Assembly (NCBI RefSeq): GCF_965363235.1
Contig: NC_134845.1
Location: forward strand, 8,432,101-8,496,100
DNA length: 64,000 bases
DNA from: Mytilus galloprovincialis
Lineage: Eukaryota; Mollusca; Bivalvia; Mytilida; Mytilidae
Reading direction: 5' to 3'
The notes under the pieces were generated by a model. It was not told the origin of the DNA, searched no databases, and worked only from the letters and a program-made list of their open reading frames with translations. This document shows, in pieces, positions 34,486-47,202 of the stretch. The translations under genes and the position numbers were made by a program. Numbering within the stretch: position 1 is the first letter of the stretch; each line of letters begins with the position of its first letter.

Positions 34486-36489
34486 CTATAAGTAATATTT
34501 AAACTGTATTTGATACATAGATTGATTGTAAGGTGTAAATACCTGCCTGGCCTTGACCCAATTTTGATGGTACATTGGTCAAAGTCTTAAAGGTTAAGTT
34601 TGTTTCTTAGAATCTATAAGCAATAGGTGGACTATATACATTTCATGGAATGATTGTGTGTTGTACATATATTTCCTGTTTGCTTTATCTGACATGGGTT
34701 TTATTTTCCTGGATCATGTAAGTTTATGTGATACTTGGAGTAAAGCTTTTCATTTAGGAACTATCAACACAAAATTGGTCATAAAAGCAGACGAGACATT
34801 TCAGCATGTGCGCTCTTATTTGATAGAGGAAACATGATAAAATTAGAGAAAAATGAGTACTACATATATGTTTTGATTACCCCTTTAAAACACAAAAAAA
34901 ACTGCTTCTACCCAAACAACAACCGCCATCATCTCTAAACTCGTAAACAAATAATCTTTTCTAAATCCCGAGTACACCTTGAAAGCATTAAAAGACCATA
35001 CTAATAATGTGTAACTGGGGTATATGAAACCTATTATATTCTATGAAACAACCTTTTGAAAGGAGATAACAAAAATTTAACGACATCAGAAAATCATTAA
35101 TAGTAGCCTCCCTCACTTGCTATCTCTTCTTTTTAATCTAAAAGAGACTAATACACCTTTAAAAGAATGGAATGCGTTGGAAAGTATAAATTGATGTAAA
35201 TGTACAACTGTCCCTTTTTTTTTTCTTTTTTTTTTTTTATCAAATATGAATAATAACTCACACAAAAATGAATATATGCATCTACACTAATTATAGATCC
35301 ATATATCAACCTTTCAACTATTGACATCTTTTTAAATACTAGACGAAACTGAATGAAAATAGCGAATATATATGGGGACTCATCATATTAACAATTCGGC
35401 AGTCTCAAAAAATCATGAGTTTAGCATATCTTTAATCAACCATTTTTTACTAAAGAAAATGCCGGTACCAAGTCAGGAATATGACAGTTGTTATCCATTC
35501 GTTTCATGTGTTGTTTTTTTTTTAGTTTTTTTAGTTGCCGTTTGATTATGGACTTTTTGTTTTGACTTTTTATCTGTATTTTTGTTATTTTACATTTTAC
35601 AAAGGGCGGCGTATCACACATTTCTGTCACCGTTATGTCATTTGTAGTACATAACAACATTTCCAATTAACACTTCGAATCATCAAATCGCCTTTAGAGG
35701 CTTTATTAATAACGTCATTAATTCCAGTATTTCTGGTAACGTTTTGTTTCATTTCTACGACAAAAAGAGATAGCATAATGTATCATTTGATCTTTTGGTC
35801 TCAAATGTACCTTATTCAAATTAGTATAACAGAATTGGTTTAAGATAATGATCCACCATAATAATAAACAAAGAACTACTACATGTCACTTCATGGCTTT
35901 GAACAATGAGCAATACACTTACAGTACAGACAAATATAAAGGGCCAAAGGATGACAACTTATGCTGTGAAATAATTCGTTAGTGAAAATGAACAGGTCGA
36001 TTATTACTAGCTATATAGAAGCGTTTACCAAAAATACAATCTCAAACAGCAAGATACAGATAGAATACTGCATGCTCCTGGCTAAGTTCAAGCTTGCAAA
36101 GAACGTAGAAAAGTAACTTTTTCTGAGAAAATAACTATCCCCGCCGACTGTACAGTCAATACATACTGGGAAAGTAATCTAAAACACAGCTAGACTAATC
36201 AGATTGGTACTAAGCACTAACTAGAAATGACAAAATGACGTTTCAATATACGATTACTAGTTTCAACATACGGCTTTTGGTAGGGTTGTTGTTAAGTTTG
36301 GTTGTCTTGCATTTTTAGCGGGATAAATATGATAGTCAAGTGTATGCCTCTATACATATGTTACGCCAATATTGCTAGATATTTTAACAAACATTTTGGA
36401 CTAACATTCTCTATTGCTTTATATCACTTGATCTGTTTTGGTCATTTTATAATTTGTACACAGAGTTTGCATTATAAGTAAACTCCGTT

Positions 36490-36772
36490 CCAAACCGGAC
36501 TTAACTCAGGTGTTGTCGTTTGTTTATGTGTTACATATTTGGGTTTTTTTCCGGTATTTTTTGTACATAAATAAGGCCGTTAGTTTTCTCATTTGAATTG
36601 TTTTACATTGTCATTTCGGGGCCTTTTATAGCTGACTATGCAGTATGGGCTTTGCTCATTGTTGAAGGCCGTACGGTAACCTATAGTTGTCTATTGCTGT
36701 GTCATTTTGGTCTCTTAGCTTGAAGAGAGTTGTCTCATTGGCAATCATACCACATCTTCTTTTTTATATTGT
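36490..36772 (+). mobile_element. Family Z retroposon inserted in unit B
   Basis: Contains 'aggtgttgtcgtttgtttat', 'tcggggccttttatagctga' and 'gttgaaggccgta'. Unit A is uninterrupted at about 25297-25310, so the insertion is younger than the duplication. Confidence 0.85.
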
Positions 36773-36833
36773 TTTTTGAAGGAAATCTGATAAAATATTT
36801 ATTAACATTTATTTGAATTTGAAGTGAGTTATT

Positions 36834-38826
36834 CTACTCTCTAAACTCGACGATATGTAAATTGCTTTCATGATGTCCGCATCCTATAAATATTTTATCA
36901 TCATTTGACATAGTCATAGCATACGCATCAGTTATTTTAAAGTCTCGCAATCCCCATGTATTTAGAAAAGATCCGTTTGAATCAAGAACGCGTAGCACAC
37001 TTTTGCATGGATCCAATAATACAATATTGTTCATATGCTACCATATCTGCAATAATAACAGAATTTGTCTCATTATCTCCATAAGTCCATTTCATCTTTC
37101 CTCTATTGTTCAGCGTAACTAATCTCCCAGAATAATCGGAAATGGAATCTGCAATACATATGTCTGTACCGATCGACGTTATTTTATTAGGAAAACAGAA
37201 CAAATCTTTATTGAACAGAAAACGAAAAATAACTTCACTTTTTGCTGTAATAACTAATATTTCAACTTTACACGGGACGTCCATTGGAAGCCAGTCTCGT
37301 CCTGCTTCAACTGTACTTATAATAACTTTGTTATCCCTTGTAGTATGTAATGCTGTTGGTATCTGTGGGGCTGTTTCAAAAAATATCGTTGTACAATCAT
37401 CTATGGCTTTACTAGGCATATGTTCTCTGTTCGACACCAGTCTCAAATCTGTTTTATCAAAGAGAATCACTATAATTTCACCGGTTTGTAAACGGATATG
37501 TCTTTCACTTCGAATTTCCACTATTGCACTTTAATAAATTTCTCATTTTCAGTTTTCAATAAACAAATATATTTTAACTTCAAATTTCTAACCAGTAATT
37601 CACCATTGGTATACGCCGTCATTTCATCAATACACGACAGTGCAGTTTGAATAGATTGGGTACATTGTAAATCAAACACCGCCGTTAATGTCAGCTCCCC
37701 GAGTTTTGGAAATGTTAGTTCGCTCTGAGAAAATTTGAAAAAGTGTGTCCGTTTTTTCATATTTTGTGCATTTACATCCTTAAGAAACGACTCAATGCTA
37801 TTTTCAATATAAATCATTTTTGTACATTCTTTGGAATTTGTTACACGATCAATTTCAGAACGTACAACTGCTATATTTGTCTTTATGTCGTCTAGTTTGG
37901 AAAGTTGTGGTAGAATGTTTTGCTTTATTTCGTCCATATTTTTGTCTATCTTCTCACAAAATGTCTCCGCTTGGTCATCCAAATATGGTTAGAGGTATAG
38001 GGGGAGGGTTGAGATCTCACAAACATGTTTAACCCCGCCGCATTTTTGCGCCTGTCCCAAGTCAGGAGCCTCTGGCCTTTGTTAGTCTTGTATTATTTTA
38101 ATTTTAGTTTCTTGTGTACAATTTGGAAATTAGTATGGCGTTCATTATCACTGGACTAGTATATATTTGTTTAGGGGCCAGCTGAAGGACGCCTCCGGGT
38201 GCGGGAATTTCTCGCTACATTGAAGACCTGTTGGTGACCCTCTGCTGTTGTTTTTTATTTGGTCGGGTTGTTGTCTCTTTGACACATTCCCCATTTCCAT
38301 TCTCAATTTTATGTTATAATAGTATTCTTTAAGTAAATATTCCATTCATGAAGTTCAGATTTTGCTGTGTCGAACTTCTTTGCATGAAATTCCATCAAAT
38401 CATCGCATCTATCAAATTTTCTAGATATTTTTGAAAGAATTATTTTGTCAATTTTCTCCTCATACTTTTTAAGTTTTGTTTTTTCGACAGAATCTATTAG
38501 TTTCATATCTCTCATCTCGTGTTTTTGATTCATGGTTACAATGCAAGTAATACACACGAGTCGCTGACAGCTTTTGCAATACATAATGTAATGTTCGTCA
38601 TCGTGGATCTCACAACGATTTGGAATAACACGATTGGTTTTGATACCACTTGATATTGCCTTTTGTCTTTAAGATCGACAATTCGATGAACATACTAAGT
38701 CTTGACCTTGGCGTGGAGTTTCCGTCACCTAGGACACAACAGGAGTGCACAGTCTACGCATTTGAACTTGATATCCGAATTTTCCTCACACATATGGCAT
38801 AATTGTGGCATTTGTGCTCCCTCCTT
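36834..38826 (-). pseudogene. TRIM-like gene, copy B, decayed
   Basis: Duplicate of the 25362-27035 gene. The start codon is replaced (38824-38826 read AAG on the minus strand) and a TAG lies at the codon-44 equivalent. One base is missing in the first B-box. A repeat of about 330 bp sits in the coiled-coil region at 37985-38320. A 5-nt loss near 37035 and further length changes near 37490-37530 shift the frame in the propeller region. Long segments remain open and close to copy A (for example 37521-37982 and 38309-38584), so decay is recent. This is the host's own gene, inactivated after duplication. Confidence 0.9.
37985..38320 (+). mobile_element. Family W retroposon inside TRIM-like copy B
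   Basis: Begins near 'gttagaggtataggg', contains 'gagggttgagatctcacaaa' and 'gtttaaccccgccgc', and ends 'ccatttccattctcaatttt'. Copy A reads 'catccaaaaatgttataata' with no insert, so borders and the empty site are clear. A short 'atg' may be duplicated at the border. A second copy is at 46095-46410. Confidence 0.85.
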
Positions 38827-39797
38827 TAAAATGCTGTTGGCAATATGTATACCTGTGAATATGTCGTTAAATTATATATATATTGAATTATCTAGATTGT
38901 TTGTTGTGACTTACAACACTTAATATTAAATCTGATTACCCTGGCGAAATGAGATAATAAAAAGTTTGTGTATTAAACTATTATTTTACACATAAAAAAT
39001 CTTATTTTATATAAAATTTCCATATACCTTATCAAGTTATCTGGTAGTTTTTGACTATGAAAAAAATGTTTTTAAACTGGATCAATGGGGTATCATTGGC
39101 ATTCGAATTGTTCACTGCCTGTTGAATTTGATGTCAATTATTAGATGAAGGTAAAAACATTATAAATTATGAAACTGATAAAATAATGTAAAGGGAATGC
39201 AGTACATTCCGCCAAAGACAGTTCAATTCTCGTACAACAGGTCGTCTACCATTTTATTGTTCAGGGTTATGATGTGTTCACAATTCTAGTTTGTTAACTC
39301 TCATTGGTTCGTCAGTGTTCAAATTTGTTCTCTTTGACATACTACTTAAGAAATGAAATTTAACGGGTATTTTGACGTCCTAGAAAAATGCAGAATGGCG
39401 GTTATAGATATACATATCTATAGCGATTAGAAATGAAGAATATTTTAAATATTCGACACAGAAATGCAAAAGCGAGCACCCCCCTCGTCTCCCTCAACAT
39501 AAAACAACTAAAAAACTTTAACAAAACAAAAAAGGCTAGCATATAATTATATACACAAATAAAATGAATTATTTATCATCAAATTAAGAAACTAAATAAT
39601 ATGAATGAGCGAAAAATTATACAAAATGAGCGCAAGATTGAGTCAGTGGATAAGAAACCTGAAAGTTAGCAATCAATGTCTACTATTTGCGACACAAGAA
39701 GCGTTAACCAAAAATACTGGCAACAGGGGCCTATTGTAACAACGAAAGGCTTAACTTATCCATCGTAATCTTTCGCACAGATAAATTTATTACGATT
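38827..39797. other. 5' flank of copy B
   Basis: Diverged partner of 27036-28045. No gene or repeat array was recognised. Confidence 0.35.
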
Positions 39798-39800
39798 TAT

Positions 39801-40250
39801 AGGTTGCATTTCTGTAAATATTGACAATGCAATTTCCCATAGGAACTCCTTCTACGGCTAAAACTGTACCACTTTTACTATGAAGTTTTGAAAAAAATCT
39901 TATCCTAGAATTGAAAGTTCATATGCACCACAATTCTTTTCAAAGGTCAAAATATAGGGCTGTGCGGCATATTTTCAACGTTTATATGGCCTGAACTTCT
40001 CAGAGTTTAAACTTACACTAATTTTCTTAACTACTCCTACCTCGAATGAAAGGTTACCACAGATTTCAATGTAAACAATATACACGTGTTTATTTACTGG
40101 TAACATTCCCAAGTTCTGTCTCTGCGATATGGAACACAGAAAGCATAACTGGGAACCAGTATGTAAACAAAATTAATTTTCTATGAATATTCAATTACTC
40201 CCCAAAAGAGGCGTGTTTTGAGAAACAGCTGTATTTACAAAGTGCAACCT
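39801..40250. mobile_element. 450-bp MITE with 'aggttgca' ends
   Basis: Left 'aggttgcatttctgtaaata' and right 'tatttacaaagtgcaacct' are inverted copies, flanked by 'tttat' and 'ataaa', compatible with a TA-type target. No transposase frame. Confidence 0.75.
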
Positions 40251-41000
40251 ATAAAGATATTCAGATAATCGTTAGATACAGGAAATCATGACTATATGCA
40301 AATATTTAAACAATGATTTTACACACGTTACTTGATAAACTGAAGGAAAATGTAAAAAAATATGTTTCTTGCGAACCAACGTTGTCAAACTAGAAATTGG
40401 AATAATTCCATTCAGAAACGTTGAATGGAAACCCTTAGAAATGTTGCCTTTTTCCAAGACTCGAATTTTTATCGGAATAAGATTATATTAATTCAAATAT
40501 TAATTCAAAGTAAAATTTATACTCGGTGATTTACTTTGATCAATAAAATTCTAGCAATCGACCTTACTCAATAATGATAAAAAAAATAATTCCAGATGTA
40601 AATTAAGCTGATTAAAAGTCGACCTACCCTGTCTATATGTTAGATATCTTTAACATGAAAATACCGATACGTCTAAGTAAACCTTCCTCTTGCTGTACCA
40701 TTTGGTTGACATAAGATGTTTAACTAGGTTTTTTTTTCTAGTTAACTTTATCAGAGATATTAATTTGCATTATATGTGACAAATTTTGCGGTTTCCTGTT
40801 TTCGTAGATTTCGTGATAAAATGCCTGATGAAATTTTATCAGTTTCCGTATAACATCTTGTTAATTATTTTTAGTATAGAGTAACAATTTTCCGATATCG
40901 TATTTTCCCCGAATTTAAAATAAGCTACCATTTTCTGTGAATAAAATTTAGTTTTTATTTTAATTGTGGTAATGTTTCAAATAGATGTATACTTTATACA

Positions 41001-41692
41001 CAGCTACTTTTGCATAGGAACTATTTCTGTACTAAAAATCTGTTGTACTGGAAATCTACTTTTAATATTCAGTACTATTTTGTTACTTTAAAATCATTGT
41101 AATATTTAGGTACCTGTATCTTACATGAATATGACCTATCGAATTAGACTATTTACCGGATTTGTAATCACATAAGCAACACGACGGATGCCACATGTGG
41201 AGCAGGATCTGCTTACCCTTCCGGAGCACGTGAGATAACCCCTAGTTTTTGGTGGGGTTCGTGTAGTTTATTCTTTAGTTTTCTATGTTGTGTCATGTGT
41301 ATTATTGTTTTTCTGTTTTTCTGTTTGTCTTTTTCATTTTTAGCCATGGCGTTGTAAGTTTGTTTTAGATTTATGTATCTTTCGTCCCTCTTCTTTTACA
41401 GTACTTAATTTGTACTGGAAATTTAGGTACTACAGATTTTTGGTAACTACTTTTACATTTTCAGCATTTTGAAAGTTATTCTATTTCAAATCTCTTAAAA
41501 TCATGATTTTCAAACATGGAATATTGTATTATTTCTGTACCAAAATATTTAGTACAAATCAAGTACTGTAAAATACAAGTACCTAAATATTACAATAATT
41601 TTAAAGTAAAGTAATAGTACTAAATATTAAAAGTAAATTTCCAGTACTACATATTTTTAGTACAGAAATAGTACCTATGCAAAAGTAGCTGT
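41001..41692. mobile_element. MITE with arms of about 120 bp, split by a family Y tail
   Basis: 'acagctacttttgcatagga', 'actatttctgtact', 'aatattcagtact' on the left are mirrored by the reverse complement of 41575-41692. Unit A reads 'ttatacgtacgg' at about 30297 without it, giving an empty site. Confidence 0.85.
41125..41396 (+). mobile_element. Family Y tail nested in the MITE
   Basis: 'gaatatgacctatcgaatta', 'agcaacacgacggatgccac', ending 'tcgtccctcttcttttac'. It lies between the two arms of the 41001-41692 element, so it inserted later. Confidence 0.8.
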
Positions 41693-42914
41693 GTACGTAC
41701 GGTTCTGTATGTTTCATATTAAGATAAAACCCATTTGATTGGAAATTTCAGTGGGTATCATTGGGGTCTAAGCGTAACGCGGCATTGCCGATTTTTTTAA
41801 CCTTGACACGTGAAAGTCAAAGTTTTGTACCGTGAAGACGGGAAATTAAGTCTAGCGGGACACAGAAAACCCCTCAATGAGACCCCCATTTCATTTACTT
41901 TATGTTGCAGTTGTATTGAGGTTTTAAGAAGTTTGTACATAGAATGACTAGTCACCAGACCCGAGAGTAACTGATTAAGGAATACTGTTTTCAAAAGAAC
42001 AAAAAACGACTTGATGTAGTATAAAAGTGAAACTGCTTAATAAATACAGACAGCCTTTGTGAGAAATAAAGAAAGATAAAACAAATACTTTATAAATTCA
42101 AATAATTATATATGGTGTGGGGTATACATATATAGATCGATAATGATTGCATGTACATGTATATTTGTACAAGGATAGATAATATTTATAAAGGTAGATC
42201 TTTATAATTTATAATGGGAGGTTTTTTTCTCATTTGCTTTCCCCCCGACAAATGAGACCATTTAATTTTTGATACCATCACTCGGCATGATATTTGATAT
42301 TACAAGATTTTTGGCATATAAGATTTAATAGATAATTTGACTTAGTTTAATTGTTACTTTAACGCAATAATGCATTGTTTTCATGATTTTTTAAAATAAA
42401 TTTCAAGTAAAACATAATGACTGATTTAATTCGCCTCAAATACTAATTCTCTCGTTGAGTTTGATATATACTAACTGTATAATTGAACATTTAATTTTTT
42501 TTAAACACTTTTATGCTTAAGATTGGAGCGGAGGGTACACGATCGTAACAATTGGGCTGCAAAGATGTCTTTAAACATTCCTTAAGTTCTTTCCATTTAC
42601 TATTAGTATGTAATGAAAATACAAGTATGTGAACAAATTAAATAAAATCTCAAACTGTTTGAAAGCTCTAAGTTATCGAATATTGTAACATATGTTACGA
42701 ACAGCCCGTTTCAAAGACTCGAAATGAGAAAATATGCTGACTAGCATAGCCCTAGTGCCACAGAATAAAACGTTTTCGCAGCATAACGAAAGCACAGTTC
42801 ATTGTTTCAAAAAGCAGTATCAAAACGTTCTTAGTACAAGACAAAAGACAGCACTTAAATTACTACTTTTCAATTTGATAACAAATTGATTATGTCAGTA
42901 ATTGGTTTTCAAAG

Positions 42915-43370
42915 GTACCAGAATTATAATTTAGTACAACAGACGCACGTTTCGTCTACATAAGACTCATCGGTGACGCTCATATCAAAATATTTATCAA
43001 GCCAAACAAGTACAAAGTTGAAGAGCATTGAGGATCCAAAATTCCAAAAAGTTGTGCCAAATACGGATAAGGTAATCTAACCCTGGGATAAGAAAATCCT
43101 TAGTTTTCGAAAAATTCAAAGTTTTGTAAACTGGAAATTTATAAAAGTGACCACATTATTGATATTCATGTCAACACCGAAGTGTTGACTACTTGGCTGG
43201 TGATACCCTCGGGGACGAAACGTCCACCAGCAGTGGAATTGACCCAGTGGTGTAAATAGTTCCAGGATTATAATTTAGTACGTCTACATAAGACTCACCA
43301 GTGGCGCTCATATCAAAATATTTATAAAGCCAAACAAGTACAAAGTTGAAGAGCATTGAGGATCATTTCA
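42915..43370 (-). repeat. Two family V copies in unit B
   Basis: Copies at about 42920-43065 and 43262-43368, separated by 'accgaagtgttgactacttg...ggtgataccctcgg' text also seen at 28940-28980 and 34200-34250. Together they may be one longer element. Confidence 0.7.
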
Positions 43371-43721
43371 AACCTTTTTTCAGAATTTTGACTTTTTGTA
43401 TTTTTGATTACTTCGTATTAAAATTTCGCGTGTATTTTCCGGTAGACACATATAATGCACAGCGAAAATCATACTTAGACATTTCGCGGAAAAAACCCGA
43501 AGCGAAACTGTAACCCGATATAATTTAGTTTTCTACAGAAATACTATTAGTGTCAAAAGTAACGGAAAGTTCTTACCAATTAAAACTCATAATATAAGGA
43601 AAGCTCTAAACTATAATAGTGCAACCATGGAGAGCAATATTGAAGTTTATTAAGTGAAAGCTCTCAGACATAACAGAACAACAAAAAAAGAGTTAATACC
43701 ATTCAAATACAACCACATAAA

Positions 43722-43850
43722 AGAGGGACGAAAGATACCAAAGGGACAGTCAAACCCATAAATCGAAAATAAACTGACATGGCTAAAAATGAAAAAGACA
43801 AACAGACAAACAATAGTACACATGACACAACATTATTAATAATATTATAA
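43722..43850 (-). mobile_element. Antisense family Y 3' tail
   Basis: The reverse complement reads 'tgtactattgtttgtctgtt' through 'tatctttcgtccctctttta'. It faces the sense copy whose tail ends at 45058. Confidence 0.8.
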
Positions 43851-44229
43851 AGTTCTTTCCATGGGTCTCTCATGATGGTTTAAATCCTTCTTTGATTGTT
43901 CTATTATGGTTGAAAAATTTTTGTTAAGTACTTTCCATGGTTCTATCGTAAAGGTTTAGACCTTTCCGCGGTTTTACCGTAGTTGTACTTGTTTGTTTAG
44001 ACCTTCACGTATTTGAGATTTAAATGGTTGTACTATTATCGTTTAAGGATCTCCGTTGTTTTTGAGCATTGTCTGGGTGTTCTATTATGGTTTAGAGCTT
44101 TGTGTAGTGGTACTTTTATAGTATAGACATCATAGTGGTTTTACTTTTGTGGTTCAGAGCTTTCAAATAATGTAAAATTTAGTGAGATCTGGCCATGGTT
44201 TACGTGCCGACTTGTTTCTTTATTATTAT

Positions 44230-45058
44230 GAGGCTGACTTCATGCAGGAACTTTTTAGAAAGATAGATAAGAAGTTAGCAATATCCTTTCCGCTATAAAG
44301 ATGATGTTCTTTCAATAAATAATTGAAAATGTGGTGACTATGTGAAACGCATCTATCCCATCGAACTAGAGATAAAGGATACTACAGATACAGTTAAGTA
44401 TGTCTCATATCTTGACTTACATCTAGAAATTGACAATGAGGGTCGGTTGAAAACAAAACTTTACGACAAAATGGTTTGATTTCAGCTTTCCAATTGTGAA
44501 CTTTTCATTTCTAAGTAGCAACATTCCAGCAACACCTGCATACGGGGAATATATCTCCTAATTGATACGATACTCCCGTACTTGCATTTCCTATCATGAT
44601 TTTCTTGATAGAGGGTTGCTACTCACAGGAAAGCTATTAAACCAAGAGTTCCAAATGGTGAAGTTGAAATCATCACTTCGTAAATCTTACGGACGCCATC
44701 ACGAGTTGGTTGACCGTTATGGAATAAGCATTTCACAAATGATATCGGACATGTTCCTTACGTCGTAACTACAAACCCCTTCCCTTTCATGAATGTGACC
44801 CACCAAATGAGACTATTTACCGGATTTGTTATCACATAAGCAACACGACGGGTGCCACATGTGGAGCAGGATCTGCTTACCCTTCCGGAGCACATGAGAT
44901 CACCCCTAGTGTTTGGTGGGGTTCGTGTCGTTAACTCTTTAGTTTTCTATGTTGTGTCATGTGTACTATTGTTTGTCTGGTTTTTTTTCAATTTTAGCCA
45001 TGGCGTTTTCGATTTATGAGTTTGACTGTCCCTCTGGTATATATCGTCCCTCTTTTAT
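44230..45058 (+). mobile_element. Retroelement family Y with RT C-terminus and 3' tail
   Basis: An RT 'YKDDVLSINN'-type box is followed, in pieces, by a DLHLEIDNEGR-like region. Then come SNIPATPAYGEYIS, LIRYSRTCISYHDFLDRGLL and SYGRHHELVDRYGISISQ, ending near 44768. The following 290 bp is the tail found alone at 12700, 28050 and 41125. Most likely Penelope-like or another non-LTR type, 5'-truncated and no longer coding for a whole protein. Confidence 0.65.
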
Positions 45059-46094
45059 AGTAAAACCACAGAAAGCTCCAAACCATTACATAACAGCTTA
45101 TTAAAGGTCTGAAAGATAAAAAAACAAGTACAACATCAGAAAGCCCTTAACTATTATGATACAACTTCAGAAAACTCATATCCACTATAGTACAAACAAT
45201 GAAAATTCTTTATTGTAATAAAACAACCACGGAGATCTCTTAAATTTGATGTTTCAACCACGGCAATCTCAAAACCACTATAGTACCACCACAGGAAGCT
45301 TTAAGTAATCATAGAACAACCACACAATGATTTTAACCATGAACGTATAACCAGAAAAAGCTGTAAACCAGAATAGTATAATAGTACAACCACGGAAAGG
45401 TCTTACCCATAATACCGGTAGTTCAACTACAGAAAGGTCTATCCCATAGCTGCAGTCCATCCAAGGAAAACCTTAAACTATAATAGAACAATCATGAAAG
45501 ACTATTATCCATAGTAGTTTAACCACGAAAAGCTCTAATCCATAGTAGTATAATCACGGAAAAAGTTTAATACATAATAATACAACAATGAAATCTCTAA
45601 ATCATAGTAGTACAATTACCTTGATTACGGAGAGCTCTAATTAAACATTATAACAGAACCATGGAAATATCTTAACCTTAGTTTTCAGCCCTGCTAGTAT
45701 AACAGAAACAAATCTGTAGCCTATTTTAGTCCAAACACGGAAATTGTTTAACCATAAACGTGGAACCACGGAATTACTAAACCATAACACTGAAACCATA
45801 TTAACTACGGAAATGACGTAACTATTATAATATCCTTAAGTACAATATGCCTATACACATATACTTTAAGTAGTTTATAGTTCAACAGGTCTTAATATTA
45901 AAGCTTACATGATTGCAGATAAAATATTTCAGTTATATTAAATGACTTCATTTCAGTAACTACTAGTGGTCCTTTATCAATTCATGTATAATTGTCAATT
46001 TGCCTAGTTTCTTTTGTTACTCATTCTGACATAGGACTCGGACTTCTTTTAAACTGAATTTTACTGTGCGTATTGTCGTGTGTTTGTTTTTCTA

Positions 46095-46410
46095 CATTGG
46101 GTAGAGATATATTTTGAGGGTTGAGATCTCACAAAACATGTTTAACCGCGCCGCTTTTTTGCGTCTGTCCCAATTCAAGAGTATCTGGTCTTTGTTAATC
46201 TTGTATAATTTTTGATTTTAGTTTATGTTAGAGTTTAGTGTGACGTCCATTTTCACTGAACTAGTTCACATTTCTGAAGCCGACCTCTGGGTGAGTGAAT
46301 TTTTATGCTGTGTTGAAGCCAATTGGTTGCCTTTGGTTGTTTTCTTCTCTTTAGTCGGGTTGTTATCTCTTTGACACATTCATCACAATTTCATTCTCAA
46401 TTTCATGTTG
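46095..46410 (+). mobile_element. Family W retroposon
   Basis: 'gagggttgagatctcacaaa', 'gtcgggttgttatctctttg', 'ttcattctcaatttcat'. A relative of the copy inside TRIM-like copy B. Confidence 0.8.
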
Positions 46411-47202
46411 GGAATATAACATAGAAAATAGTTCTACTGCTCAACATTTGTTGTTGTTACCTAAAATAGAAATAGACATCCGGGTTCTTTGTTCTATTGT
46501 GATTAGTTTTATCATTGACAATCACTCTACATCTTTTGATTTCAAATAAATGGATATTTGTTATTTCATAAGGATACTACCTTCACCTTTTAAATATTAC
46601 TTCCTCATAATTATAAGATAACTATACAATGTTACCTTTTTAGTTATTTCATTAAGTAACAATACAGAACATAATAAATCATGTGAATATATGAATATAC
46701 ATTTATATATAAAGTTTATCATAAACTTGAACCAATATTAAACTTTAAGGAGATAACAAATTAATATTGACTGTTTTCTTTTGTATATTCAATAAATCAA
46801 AGTTGTAGTTATCTTCGAAAGCAGGGAGTTTTTCAATTGCTAATTCATATACATTTTTGGTAAAACTGCCATTAGGTTCATGAAACCATCACACACAGGT
46901 TTTCGCATGAATAGTGAGAAATAAAATGAAACGCGTATTACAAACGTTTCTAAATTAGAAGACTTCGGGTTTCAGTTTTATAAAAAGTTATATATAATTG
47001 GTAAATTTCATTTATCAACAACTCCAAAGATTTTAATCTAGAACATATATTTACGAGTGACTGCAGCGTAAAGAAATGAATATAAGGATTAACACATTCT
47101 AAATAAACTTAAGACTACATATACAGTGACGAGCAAGATTTTGTACTTGCAAAGTTTTTGTTAACATGAATGAACTTTTCGATCAACTTAAATATATCTG
47201 TT
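46411..47202. other. 3' side of the intact TRIM-like gene
   Basis: AT-rich, with no gene or array. It probably holds the 3' UTR of the minus-strand gene. The only nearby AATAAA overlaps the stop codon itself (about 47201-47206). Confidence 0.35.

Larger units (their letters stand above)
31704..43480. repeat. Segmental duplication, unit B
   Basis: Direct copy of unit A. It lacks A sequence equivalent to about 20830-20990 and 22080-22700, and has extra insertions at 34090-34480, 36490-36770, 37985-38320, 39801-40250 and 41001-41692. It ends in the same degenerate 'ccatggaaagctct' repeats that close unit A. Confidence 0.9.
43560..45845. repeat. Degenerate 'ccatggaaagctct' repeats in both orientations
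   Basis: Forward orientation at about 43560-43720 and 45058-45845, and reverse orientation at about 43855-44200 ('ttccatggttctatcg', 'ggtttagacctttccgcgg'). Units are about 35-45 bp and strongly diverged. Confidence 0.6.
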
